Source of the DNA: Clostridia bacterium
GTDB taxonomy: Bacteria > Bacillota > Clostridia > Oscillospirales > CAG-272
Direction: 5' to 3'
Length of the DNA stretch: 11,974 nt
Assembly (NCBI GenBank): GCA_900753285.1
Contig: CAADYN010000096.1
Coordinates: forward strand, 1 to 11,974
The notes beneath the pieces were generated by a model that did not search any database, was not told the DNA's origin, and worked only from the letters and a program-made list of their open reading frames with translations. The stretch's first letter is position 1; every line of letters begins with the position of its first letter. This document shows, piece by piece, positions 1 to 6,719 of this stretch. A program made the position numbers and the translations under genes.

Positions 1-1
1 C

Positions 2-358
2 GAGTCCGTCGGATTTGACGCCATTCACAAGTTAGAGCTTGAAGCGTCGTCATATGCCTTTGAGAGAATGCAGAAAATGCCGCACGTTCACATAATCGGC
101 TCGGACAAGGCGGAGGAGCACAACGGAATCATCACGTTCACCATAGACGACGTACATCCGCATGACGTGAGCGAGATTTTCGCTTCCGATAATATTGCGA
201 TTCGCGCCGGACACCACTGCGCACAGCCTCTTCTCGAGCATCTCGGATACCGCGCGACAGTTCGAGCAAGCTTTGCGTTCTACAACACTGTCGACGACGC
301 AAAAAAATTCATAGAAAGCCTTGAAACTATAAGGGAGCGCATGGGATATGGAAAATAG
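2..358 (+). CDS. sufS: Cysteine desulfurase SufS, C-terminal fragment (5' end outside the window)
   Basis: This is the last 118 codons of a PLP-dependent cysteine desulfurase, read in frame from the window edge; the PLP-lysine half lies outside. SufS removes sulfur from cysteine as an enzyme persulfide for cytoplasmic Fe-S cluster assembly. The fragment contains RAGHHCAQP, in which the Cys (fragment residue 73, codon at 218-220) matches the persulfide-carrying active-site Cys of SufS-type (group II) desulfurases. It is followed by VRASFAFYNT, matching the conserved Arg-Ala-Ser-x-x-x-Tyr-Asn-Thr substrate-binding stretch. The ending, DDAKKFIESLETI, is a typical terminal helix. The stop codon overlaps the start of sufU by 11 bases, so the two are co-transcribed and probably translationally coupled. 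The pairing with SufU supports SufS over IscS or NifS. An internal ATG at 68 is not the start, because the family continues upstream. Confidence 0.95.
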   Translation, partial: ESVGFDAIHKLELEASSYAFERMQKMPHVHIIGSDKAEEHNGIITFTIDDVHPHDVSEIFASDNIAIRAGHHCAQPLLEHLGYRATVRASFAFYNTVDDAKKFIESLETIRERMGYGK

Positions 359-773
359 GAGCTTTTACAACGAAATTTTGACAGAGCACAATATGCATCC
401 CGAATTCAAGCACGACCTGCCCGACGCGGACATTGTACTTGACGGAGTAAACCCAAGCTGCGGCGACAACATTCAGCTCAAGCTCAAGGTCGAGGGAGAC
501 GAAATCGTTGACGGTGCGTTTGTAGGAGACGGATGCGCGATATCACAGGCTTCGGCGGACATAATGCTCGGCATGATAATCGGCATGAAGAAGGAAGACG
601 CGCTGAAAACGGGCGAGACCTTCATGAAAATGATACGCGGCGAGGCTTCGGAGGATGAGATAGAATCCCTTGAAGAAGCGTCGGCTCTGCGCGACATCTC
701 CCATATGCCGGCAAGAGTAAAATGCGCAATGCTCGGCTGGAGAACGCTGAAGGAAGCCCTCGGCGGAAAATAA
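348..773 (+). CDS. sufU: SufU, zinc-dependent sulfur acceptor for SufS
   Basis: The product is 141 residues, normal for SufU. SufU takes the persulfide sulfur from SufS and passes it on to the SufBCD scaffold. The zinc ligands of the family are all visible: Cys38 and Asp40 in NPSCGD, Cys63 in GDGCAIS, and Cys126 in VKCAMLGW. The 18-19-residue insertion between the second and third Cys regions that separates SufU from IscU appears to be present, around residues 80-105 (KTGETFMKMIRGEASEDEIE). There is no IscU-type LPPVK motif. The start at 348 is set by AAGGGAG at 331-337, ten bases upstream and inside sufS. A rho-independent terminator follows directly, so this is the last gene of the suf unit seen here. 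What is inferred is only that sufB, sufC and sufD lie upstream. Confidence 0.95.
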   Translation: MENRSFYNEILTEHNMHPEFKHDLPDADIVLDGVNPSCGDNIQLKLKVEGDEIVDGAFVGDGCAISQASADIMLGMIIGMKKEDALKTGETFMKMIRGEASEDEIESLEEASALRDISHMPARVKCAMLGWRTLKEALGGK

Positions 774-788
774 AATTTATATAAAATC

Positions 789-830
789 AGTCGGTTAAAT
801 GGTTAAAATGCTGTTTAATCCGACTTTTTT
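789..830 (+). terminator. Rho-independent terminator of the suf unit
   Basis: The left arm AGTCGGTTAAA (789-799) pairs with TTTAA plus CCGACT (814-825), with one bulged T at 819. The loop is 14 bases and the stem runs straight into a run of T to position 830. It lies 15 bases after the sufU stop codon. Confidence 0.85.
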
Positions 831-831
831 A

Positions 832-860
832 TTGCAATTTGATGTGCGGTATGCTATAAT
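832..860 (+). promoter_or_regulatory. Sigma-A type promoter of the GH43 gene
   Basis: TTGCAA at 832-837 (-35) is followed after exactly 17 bases by TATAAT at 855-860 (-10). The -10 is preceded by TG at 852-853, giving an extended -10. Transcription would start near 867, leaving a leader of about 27 bases with AAGGAGA at 881-887 before the ATG at 894. The -35 abuts the suf terminator, so the gene is independently transcribed. No operator or catabolite-control (cre) site is recognisable around it. Confidence 0.8.
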
Positions 861-893
861 GCGCGTAGATTATATCTGCAAAGGAGATACACC

Positions 894-1841
894 ATGATAA
901 AGCTGCAACAGAACGGCACTCTTTGGCGCGACACTGACGGAAACGAGCTTCACGCGCACGGCGGTCACATTCTATTTCACGGCGGATTCTACTACTGGTA
1001 CGGCGAGGACAGGAGAGACGACATTTACGTCTCGGTCTACCGCTCGCGCGACCTTGTAAACTGGGAATTCCGCGCGCACTGCCTGACGGTTTCCTCCAAA
1101 TTCGAGCCGATAGCGGTCCACACCGACTCTTCCCTCTCACACGAACGCGACGGAAAGGCAGTAAAAGTCAACATCGAACGTCCGAAGGTACTGTACAACG
1201 CTTTGACAGACACATTTGTTATGTGGGCGCACTACGAAAACGGACTTGACTACAGCAACGCGCGCATATGCATTGCTACATCAAAAACCCCTGACGGAGA
1301 ATTCACCTACCGCGGCAGCTTTAATCCCTACGGAAAGATGTCCCGCGACTGCACGCTTTTCTCCGACCCTGTCTCGGGAGATACGTTCTTCATCTCAGCC
1401 TCACGGGATAACGCCGACCTCGCGGTTTACAGACTGACCGACGACTACCTCAACGTAGACGAGCACGTCAGAACTCTGTTCCAAGGGGAATACCGCGAAG
1501 CTCCCGCCATGTTCTACCGCAAGGACAACGGAAAATACTACATCCTCACCTCGCACTGCACGGGATGGGCGCCGAATCAGGGAAAATGCGCTATGGGCGA
1601 CGCTCCCGACGGAAGATTCTCACTGAACACCCTCTTCGGAGACAGTACCACCTACCGCTCACAGCCTGCGTTCGTTCTGCCGTACACTCGTGAAAACGGA
1701 GATGTCACTTATCTCTATTTCGCGGACAGATGGGAAGGCGGCGGGGAGAAATACTTTACCTCATCGTACATCGTTCTGCCGATAGACTTTGACGAAAACG
1801 GAAAAGCGTACATAGACTGGCGCGAATTCTGCGAAATATAA
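894..1841 (+). CDS. Glycoside hydrolase family 43 protein, resembling exo-beta-1,3-galactanase (GH43_24 type)
   Basis: The product is 315 residues covering one five-bladed beta-propeller domain, with no signal peptide, carbohydrate-binding module or membrane segment. It is therefore probably cytoplasmic. The opening DTDGNELHAHGGHILFHGG followed by YYWYGED (residues 13-39) is characteristic of the galactanase-like GH43 group. Further family marks are ERPKVLYN (Glu95), SRDCTLF (Arg151-Asp152), EYREAPAMF with Glu202 as the expected catalytic acid, and SQPAFVLPY with Gln257. In characterised GH43_24 exo-beta-1,3-galactanases a Gln takes the place of the usual Asp base, and Gln257 fits this. Inferred role: trimming galactose from imported arabinogalactan-type oligosaccharides. 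Another GH43 activity, such as arabinosidase or xylosidase, cannot be excluded. It has its own promoter and terminator and no sugar transporter alongside. Confidence 0.8.
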   Translation: MIKLQQNGTLWRDTDGNELHAHGGHILFHGGFYYWYGEDRRDDIYVSVYRSRDLVNWEFRAHCLTVSSKFEPIAVHTDSSLSHERDGKAVKVNIERPKVLYNALTDTFVMWAHYENGLDYSNARICIATSKTPDGEFTYRGSFNPYGKMSRDCTLFSDPVSGDTFFISASRDNADLAVYRLTDDYLNVDEHVRTLFQGEYREAPAMFYRKDNGKYYILTSHCTGWAPNQGKCAMGDAPDGRFSLNTLFGDSTTYRSQPAFVLPYTRENGDVTYLYFADRWEGGGEKYFTSSYIVLPIDFDENGKAYIDWREFCEI

Positions 1842-1880
1842 GAAGCCGTTGTTTCTTTAAGAAGCCGTTGTTTCTTTAAG
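1839..1880 (+). repeat. 19-bp tandem duplication starting in the GH43 stop codon
   Basis: The unit TAAGAAGCCGTTGTTTCTT occurs at 1839-1857 and again, identical, at 1858-1876, followed by the first four bases of a third copy (1877-1880). The first TAA is the stop codon of the upstream gene. The exact identity suggests a recent slippage duplication. Confidence 0.9.
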
Positions 1881-1898
1881 TATCACTTAATATATTAT

Positions 1899-1945
1899 AA
1901 AAGCTGTCCGCGAGCCGAACTCTATCGGTTCAAAGACAGCTTTTT
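1899..1945 (+). terminator. Rho-independent terminator after the GH43 gene (possibly bidirectional)
   Basis: AAAAGCTGTC (1899-1908) pairs perfectly with GACAGCTTTT (1935-1944), giving a 10-bp stem. A short inner GAAC/GTTC pairing is possible, and a T run follows (1941-1945). Read on the minus strand the hairpin is followed by TTTTATAATA, so it could also stop transcripts coming from the choloylglycine hydrolase gene. Confidence 0.85.
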
Positions 1946-1947
1946 GT

Positions 1948-2042
1948 TTAGGAAGCCTCTGATTTAAGGTTATTTTTGCGACAAAAGCCCCTATATTTTA
2001 GCCTTTTATCGCAAAAACCCGATTTATTCAGAGTATCCTTAG
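1948..2042. repeat. Imperfect inverted repeat flanked by TTAG; possible MITE-like element
   Basis: Inner arms TTTTTGCGA-C-AAAAG (1973-1987) and CTTTT-A-TCGCAAAAA (2003-2017) pair with one mismatch around a 15-base loop. Outer arms CTCTGA (1957-1962) and TCAGAG (2028-2033) also pair, as do GGA and TCC at the edges. The same TTAG flanks both sides (1948-1951 and 2039-2042), as a 3-4-bp target duplication would. Neither strand has a T run after the stem, so it is a poor terminator. The right TTA is the stop codon of the next gene read on the minus strand. No transposase is present. The mobile origin is a guess. Confidence 0.5.
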
Positions 2043-3010
2043 TTCTTTATGACAAGCGCAGGCTTATCGTTCATCGGGTACGTCACGACCTCGTCCGCGT
2101 CAAGATTTTCCCTGCCCATGTCTACACCTGTTATTGTACTGTTGTCGTATGAAGTGTAGTAGTATATCCCGCGCTCGGCATTGCAGCAGGTGGAGTACAG
2201 CGTTATCTCGCACTTTCCGCCGTCAAGCACGCAGCAGCCTCTCTGTTGTTCTACCGACCTCAGTATGTGGAAGAACTGGCTGACGCTTTCCTCCTCACCC
2301 TCTCCCGAGACGGAATTTGCCCTGACAAAAGCCGCGCGAACAAATCTCGACTGCGAGGACAAATCCCCCGGCAGACCTATCGCTCCCATTCCGCGGCTGT
2401 ACTCGGTGAGCGGTATATCCTTCGAGAAGCTGTTTTTCGGTGGGAGAGGTGAGAGGTTCATGTAGTTATTCAGTGAGAAAAGCTGTATCGGGAACGGCGG
2501 CTCATTCGTCATGACACCTGCGGGATTGTCGTACACGTGCAGTCCGTCAGATGTGGATTCCACTACGATGCACTCGTCCCTGTCCGCTATCATCCAGTGG
2601 AGCTTTGCCGTCGGAAATGAGCCGAATTCTGTCCCCGTCACCGTTATCCTGCCGAGCAATTCTTTGGCGGAGTAAACATTATCGCACTGTCCGAGGATGA
2701 ACGGGATGAACTCGTACTGCGCGACGCCTGTTTTTCCATCGACAAAACTGTGATACGCCGCGCTTTTCGCAAAGTTCAGCCCCGCCATGCACAGTCCCTT
2801 CTCGTTCACCGCGTCATAGTACAGTGGATAGCCGCCGCTTACGTGAGCCATGCCTATCATTGCGTAATGCTCCGCGCACTCTCCCGCCTCGGTAAAGACG
2901 AATTTGTATTTTCTCGGGGTTACTGCAACGCTCTCGCCGTATGACACCTCGTAATCAAGATTCCTGCCGAAGTAAAAATCCTTTGTTTTATATATCGCAG
3001 CCGTACACAT
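2039..3010 (-). CDS. Choloylglycine hydrolase family protein (bile salt hydrolase-like Ntn-hydrolase)
   Basis: The product is 323 residues, the usual length for bile salt hydrolases and penicillin V acylases. Cys2 becomes the N-terminal nucleophile once Met1 is removed, and it sits in MCTAAIYKTKDFYFGRNLDYE, shown here as MCTAAIYKT and GRNLDYE. Expected active-site residues are all present: Cys2, Arg16, Asp19, Asn79 (GLNF), Asn169 (MTNEP) and Arg223 (SRFVR). There is no signal peptide, so it acts in the cytoplasm. The family hydrolyses the amide bond of glycine- or taurine-conjugated bile acids, or of penicillin V and N-acyl homoserine lactones. YSRGMGAIGLPGDLSS (residues 204-219) is typical of the bile-salt branch, and an Ser-Arg-Gly occupies positions 205-207. 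AAGGAG at 3019-3024 supports the start. It follows clpB on the same strand but is separated by a strong terminator, so it is probably independent. Confidence 0.88.
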   Translation of the reverse strand: MCTAAIYKTKDFYFGRNLDYEVSYGESVAVTPRKYKFVFTEAGECAEHYAMIGMAHVSGGYPLYYDAVNEKGLCMAGLNFAKSAAYHSFVDGKTGVAQYEFIPFILGQCDNVYSAKELLGRITVTGTEFGSFPTAKLHWMIADRDECIVVESTSDGLHVYDNPAGVMTNEPPFPIQLFSLNNYMNLSPLPPKNSFSKDIPLTEYSRGMGAIGLPGDLSSQSRFVRAAFVRANSVSGEGEEESVSQFFHILRSVEQQRGCCVLDGGKCEITLYSTCCNAERGIYYYTSYDNSTITGVDMGRENLDADEVVTYPMNDKPALVIKN

Positions 3011-3088
3011 AGCTTTTTCTCCTTCGTTTTTTTATTATGATACCACATCTCGTGAGAAAAATTCATCCGCATTATTTTAACGGAAAGC

Positions 3089-3129
3089 AAAAAAATACCG
3101 CCCGTGCAGTTTTTCATGCATGAACGGTA
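3089..3129 (-). terminator. Rho-independent terminator of clpB
   Basis: On the minus strand, TACCGTTCATGC (3129-3118) pairs with GCACGGGCGGTA (3107-3096) through a 12-bp stem with two G-T wobbles and one mismatch. Seven T follow (3095-3089). It begins nine bases after the clpB stop codon. Confidence 0.9.
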
Positions 3130-3137
3130 CTTTAGCT

Positions 3138-5774
3138 TTACTTTACTTCGGGATTATACACGGGATGGCAGGTGAGCTGTCCGTTCTCCGCGTCAAGAAC
3201 AAGCGTCGTGCCTGTGTCGAGGTTTCCGGCAAGAATCTCCTTTGCGATGAGAGTTTCGGCTGTACCCTGGAGGTATCTCTTGAGCGGACGTGCGCCGTAA
3301 ACAGGGTCATATCCCTTGTCGATGATAAGCTCCTTCGCCGCGTCTGTTACTTCAAGCTCGAGTCCGCCGCCTACGCTTCTTTCAGCCAGACGTTTTCTAA
3401 GACCCGCGAGCAGATTCTCAATGATTCCGCCGAGGTTTTCCTTCGTGAGCGGCTTGAACATGATTATCTCGTCAAGTCTGTTAAGGAATTCCGGTCTGAA
3501 CGACGCTCTGAGATCCGCCATGACCTTAGCGCGCGCGTCCTCGCTTATCTCGCCGTCCGGTGTGATTCCGTCAAGCAGATACTGGCTTCCGAGGTTGGAG
3601 GTGAGGATTATTATAGTATTCTTGAAGTCAACGGTTCTGCCCTGGCTGTCGGTGATTCTGCCGTCGTCAAGAATCTGGAGCAGGATATTGAACACGTCGG
3701 GATGCGCCTTTTCGACCTCATCGAACAATACTACACTGTACGGATGACGTCTTACGGCTTCGGTGAGCTGACCGCCTTCATCGTATCCTACATATCCCGG
3801 AGGCGCTCCGATAAGTCTGGACACGCTGTACTTCTCCATGTACTCCGTCATATCTATTCTGACAAGGTTGTGCTCATCGTCAAACAGGCATTCCGCGAGA
3901 GTTTTTGCAAGCTCCGTTTTGCCCACGCCCGTAGGTCCGAGGAACATGAAGCTGCCAATCGGTCTGTTGGGGTCGGAGATTCCGGCACGGGAGCGCTGAA
4001 TTGCTTCGCTGACAAGTCTTACGGCTTCGTTTTGACCGATAACGCGCTTGTGGAGGATATCTTCGAGGTGGAGGAGCTTTTCCCTCTCGCCCTCGACAAG
4101 CTTTGATACCGGAATACCCGTCCAGCGCGCTACGACTTCGGCGATTTCTTCATCCGTTACGGTTGAGCGCACGAGCATATTCTGGTTCTGCTTTTCCGTT
4201 ATCTCTTCGGCTTCGTCGAGCTTCTTTTGCAGTGCGGGCAGCTCGGAATACTTCAGTCTTGCGGCTTTCTCGTACTCTCCGCTGAGCTGAGCCTGCTCAA
4301 TGTCGCCCGTCATCTTCTCGATATCGGCTTTGAGCTTCTTTACGTTCTCGGCTGCGTCCTTTTCGGATTCCCAGCGAGCCTTCATTTCGTTGAACTTTTC
4401 CTTCTTGTCGGCAAGCTCTTCTGTCAGCTTTGCAAGTCTGTCCTGCGAGAGCTTATCGTCTTCCTTTTTGAGCGACATTTCCTCGATTTCGAGCTGCATG
4501 ATGTCGCGTCTCAAGTCGTCAAGCTCGCTCGGCATGGAGTCGATTTCCGTTCTTATCATGGCGCACGCTTCATCCACAAGGTCTATAGCCTTATCGGGGA
4601 GGAAACGGTCTGTGATGTAACGGTGCGACAGAACTGCGGCGGCTACAAGCGCGTTATCGTGAATTCTTACGCCGTGGAATATCTCGTATCTCTCTTTAAG
4701 TCCGCGGAGGATTGAAATTGTGTCTTCAACCGTAGGCTCGTCTACCATAACCGGCTGGAAACGTCTTTCAAGAGCCGCGTCCTTTTCGATGTACTTTCTG
4801 TATTCGTCGAGCGTGGTCGCGCCGATGCAGTGCAGCTCACCTCTTGCAAGCATAGGCTTTAATAGGTTGCCCGCGTCCATGGAGCCTTCGGTTTTACCCG
4901 CGCCTACTATTGTGTGAAGCTCATCAATGAAGAGGATTATCTTGCCCTCCGCCTTTTTGACTTCGTTCAGCACGGCTTTCAGTCTTTCCTCGAACTCGCC
5001 GCGGTATTTTGCACCTGCCACAAGCGCGCCCATATCAAGGGAGAATATCGTCTTATCTTTAAGTCCGTCAGGTACGTCTCCGCGGACTATACGCTGTGCA
5101 AGGCCTTCGGCAATTGCGGTTTTACCGACGCCGGGTTCACCGATAAGCACGGGGTTGTTCTTGCTCTTACGCGAAAGGATTCTTACAACGCTTCTTATCT
5201 CGCTGTCACGTCCGATTACGGGGTCGAGCTTTTGTTCTCTTGCTCTTTCAACAAGATCGGTGCCGTATTTTGCGAGTACGTCGTAGGTATCCTCGGGATT
5301 GTCGCTCGTCACGGGAGAGGTTTTGACTTTCGCAAGCTCATCCGTGAAGCTCTTTGTGCTGACGCCGTATCTTGCGCAGATATCGCGTACAGCTCTGCCG
5401 CCTTCCGAAAGAAGACCGAGCATGATGTGTTCGACGGAGATGTACTCGTCCTTCATGCCTGCCGCGGCTTTTTCGGCAAAACGGAGGACTGCGGAAACCT
5501 CTGACGAAGGATAAAGCTCGCCGTTTGAGCCGCTTACCTTCGGGAGCTTTTCGACAGCCGCGTCGGTATCGTTAAGCATGGAGTTTATGATGTCTCCCCG
5601 GCCGTTCTTCTGACCGATACGCATAACGAGGGTGCGCACAAGTCCGCCGTCCATTGCGAGGAGTGCGTATAACAGATGCTCAGCCGCGAGAGTCTGGTTC
5701 TGTCTTTCTCTTGCGAGGTTTTGCGCGTCATTTATTATTTCAATAGTTTTCTGTGTGAATTTTTCAGCGTTCAT
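3138..5774 (-). CDS. clpB: ATP-dependent protein disaggregase ClpB
   Basis: ClpB is a hexameric AAA+ machine that, with DnaK, pulls polypeptides out of aggregates in the cytoplasm. The product is 878 residues, close to the usual 855-870. The order is an N-terminal Clp repeat domain (about 1-148), first AAA+ domain with Walker A GEPGVGKT (212-219), pore-loop Tyr257 in AKYRGEF and Walker B LFIDE (281-285), and paired Arg337-Arg338. A charged coiled-coil middle domain (about 410-535) marks ClpB rather than ClpA or ClpC. The second AAA+ domain has Walker A GPTGVGKT (613-620), pore-loop Tyr661 in PPGYVGY, Walker B VLFDE (682-686) and sensor-2 Arg829 in GARPLKR. No ClpP-binding IGF/L loop is apparent, as expected. 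AAAGGA at 5784-5789 lies ten bases before the ATG. Neither a CIRCE element nor a CtsR heptad repeat is visible upstream; a degenerate tandem repeat array lies there instead. Confidence 0.98.
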   Translation of the reverse strand: MNAEKFTQKTIEIINDAQNLARERQNQTLAAEHLLYALLAMDGGLVRTLVMRIGQKNGRGDIINSMLNDTDAAVEKLPKVSGSNGELYPSSEVSAVLRFAEKAAAGMKDEYISVEHIMLGLLSEGGRAVRDICARYGVSTKSFTDELAKVKTSPVTSDNPEDTYDVLAKYGTDLVERAREQKLDPVIGRDSEIRSVVRILSRKSKNNPVLIGEPGVGKTAIAEGLAQRIVRGDVPDGLKDKTIFSLDMGALVAGAKYRGEFEERLKAVLNEVKKAEGKIILFIDELHTIVGAGKTEGSMDAGNLLKPMLARGELHCIGATTLDEYRKYIEKDAALERRFQPVMVDEPTVEDTISILRGLKERYEIFHGVRIHDNALVAAAVLSHRYITDRFLPDKAIDLVDEACAMIRTEIDSMPSELDDLRRDIMQLEIEEMSLKKEDDKLSQDRLAKLTEELADKKEKFNEMKARWESEKDAAENVKKLKADIEKMTGDIEQAQLSGEYEKAARLKYSELPALQKKLDEAEEITEKQNQNMLVRSTVTDEEIAEVVARWTGIPVSKLVEGEREKLLHLEDILHKRVIGQNEAVRLVSEAIQRSRAGISDPNRPIGSFMFLGPTGVGKTELAKTLAECLFDDEHNLVRIDMTEYMEKYSVSRLIGAPPGYVGYDEGGQLTEAVRRHPYSVVLFDEVEKAHPDVFNILLQILDDGRITDSQGRTVDFKNTIIILTSNLGSQYLLDGITPDGEISEDARAKVMADLRASFRPEFLNRLDEIIMFKPLTKENLGGIIENLLAGLRKRLAERSVGGGLELEVTDAAKELIIDKGYDPVYGARPLKRYLQGTAETLIAKEILAGNLDTGTTLVLDAENGQLTCHPVYNPEVK

Positions 5775-5813
5775 ATATCATCATCCTTTCTTTATCGAAG
5801 GGGGATATTTTTT

Positions 5814-5951
5814 AAATTACAAGCTAACTGCAAATTTACAGTGTGTCTGCAAATTACAAGCCAAATGCAGATTTACAGTGTATCTGACAGTACAAGCCGA
5901 CTTCAAATTTTAGTTTATCTATAAATCCAAGCTGACTGCAATATTAAAGTA
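5814..5951 (-). repeat. Array of four degenerate 35-37-bp tandem repeats upstream of clpB
   Basis: The marker TACAAGC recurs at 5818, 5855 and 5891, and as TCCAAGC at 5926, giving periods of 37, 36 and 35 bases. Each unit carries an AT-rich core that is nearly palindromic in the first copy: CTGCAAATTTACAG (5828-5841), ATGCAGATTTACAG (5865-5878), CTTCAAATTTTAGT (5901-5914) and CTGCAATATTAAAG (5936-5949). Copies one and two are closest; three and four have decayed. The fourth overlaps the 3' end of the RHH gene by a few bases. The array fills nearly all the space before clpB, so it must include or adjoin the clpB promoter, which I could not place with confidence. An operator role is inferred. 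Confidence 0.8.
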
Positions 5952-6600
5952 TTACCTGTCTTGTCTCAAGGTCGGCGGAATACATATCGGAGAGAGTTTC
6001 CGCGTCCGCACCTCCCACGCAGGCTTTCATCATTTTATCGACAAGGCTGACGTAGTTTGTGATGGCTTTTGCTATATCCTCCGCGCCTATCACGCCGTCC
6101 TTTCCGTCACGCGTCATCGGATATGCGAGAGTTCGTGTGAACTTGCCGCTGTCGATGGAGTACGCAACGTCAACCGGAAGCACTCTTCCCTCTATCCTGC
6201 AAAGACAGCGGAAAAATCTTCCGAGAAGCTCAAGAAGTCCCTGCGACTGCGTGCGGAAATTAGCGGTAAGAGTACCTATCGGCTCACCCGGAACAAATCC
6301 GCTCACAAGCTCGACCTCGTAGCGGACTGTCGGATGGTATTTGTATTCGAGACTTGAGCGGACGGTAACTCTCTGTGTGTTCGGCGCAAACAGCGGTATC
6401 AGCTCACGCGATGAGGCAAGAAGCTGTTCTATCCCGCTGAAAATATCGTTCATCTGCTGCTCGGGTGTGCGCATTTCCACCTTTTCCGCGAGTATCATGT
6501 TCACGAGGTTAGAGCGGTTCGTTCCCATTTTGTGGGCAAGAGCGTCTATCTCGCGCATGACCTCTTCGGAGAGCATCAGGCTGTATAGTGTCTTTTTCAT
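5944..6600 (-). CDS. Ribbon-helix-helix DNA-binding protein with an uncharacterised C-terminal domain
   Basis: The product is 218 residues from the ATG at 6600. Residues 2-10 (KKTLYSLML) look like the DNA-contacting beta strand. Residues 11-25 (SEEVMREIDALAHKM) and 28-41 (TNRSNLVNMILAEK) fit the two helices of a MetJ/Arc/CopG-type fold, with the usual G-T-N-R-S turn. The remaining ~170 residues are a soluble mixed alpha/beta domain that I do not recognise; they include VRYEVELVSGFVPG and a C-terminal helical stretch. The start is fixed by a consensus promoter at 6634-6662 and a GAAAGGAT ribosome site; a longer reading back to 6738 would start upstream of that promoter. It is probably a transcriptional regulator or plasmid/toxin-type repressor relative. 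No toxin partner is adjacent. It lies directly upstream of the clpB repeat array, with no terminator visible between, so some readthrough into clpB is possible. Confidence 0.8.
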   Translation of the reverse strand: MKKTLYSLMLSEEVMREIDALAHKMGTNRSNLVNMILAEKVEMRTPEQQMNDIFSGIEQLLASSRELIPLFAPNTQRVTVRSSLEYKYHPTVRYEVELVSGFVPGEPIGTLTANFRTQSQGLLELLGRFFRCLCRIEGRVLPVDVAYSIDSGKFTRTLAYPMTRDGKDGVIGAEDIAKAITNYVSLVDKMMKACVGGADAETLSDMYSADLETRQVIL

Positions 6601-6610
6601 TTCTGTACCA

Positions 6611-6617
6611 TCCTTTC
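6611..6617 (-). promoter_or_regulatory. Ribosome binding site deciding the RHH protein start
   Basis: On the minus strand GAAAGGA lies ten bases before the ATG at 6600. The same GAAAGGATG string precedes clpB at the same spacing. It supports the 218-residue product. Confidence 0.8.
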
Positions 6618-6633
6618 TTCTTCTGACACATAT

Positions 6634-6662
6634 ATTATATCTCTGTTTATATATTTTGTCAA
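6634..6662 (-). promoter_or_regulatory. Consensus sigma-A promoter of the RHH gene
   Basis: On the minus strand TTGACA (6662-6657) is followed after exactly 17 bases by TATAAT (6639-6634). Both boxes are perfect matches to consensus. Transcription would start near 6627, giving a leader of about 27 bases. The region around it is AT-rich, with repeated TATAT stretches, but no clear inverted-repeat operator stands out. Confidence 0.9.
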
Positions 6663-6719
6663 GTGATTTATATAATTTTAATCCCGAATGTTCGGTAAAA
6701 TCCATGTGACGCTCATGTG

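Noticed and set aside
1973..2017. Rho-independent terminator for the flanking genes
   Set aside because: The stem is followed by CCC on the plus strand and AAGG-type sequence on the minus strand, with T or A tracts inside the arms rather than after them.
3120..4106. Open frame of 328 codons on the plus strand
   Set aside because: It lies entirely antisense to clpB, whose motifs are complete. No ribosome site and no recognisable domain; its start overlaps the clpB terminator.
4914..5504. Open frame of 196 codons on the plus strand
   Set aside because: Antisense to the first AAA+ and N-terminal domains of clpB; composition is the mirror of ClpB codons.
5814..5951. CRISPR array
   Set aside because: The period is 35-37 bp with no unique spacers; the whole unit is repeated, copies are degenerate, and no cas genes are present.
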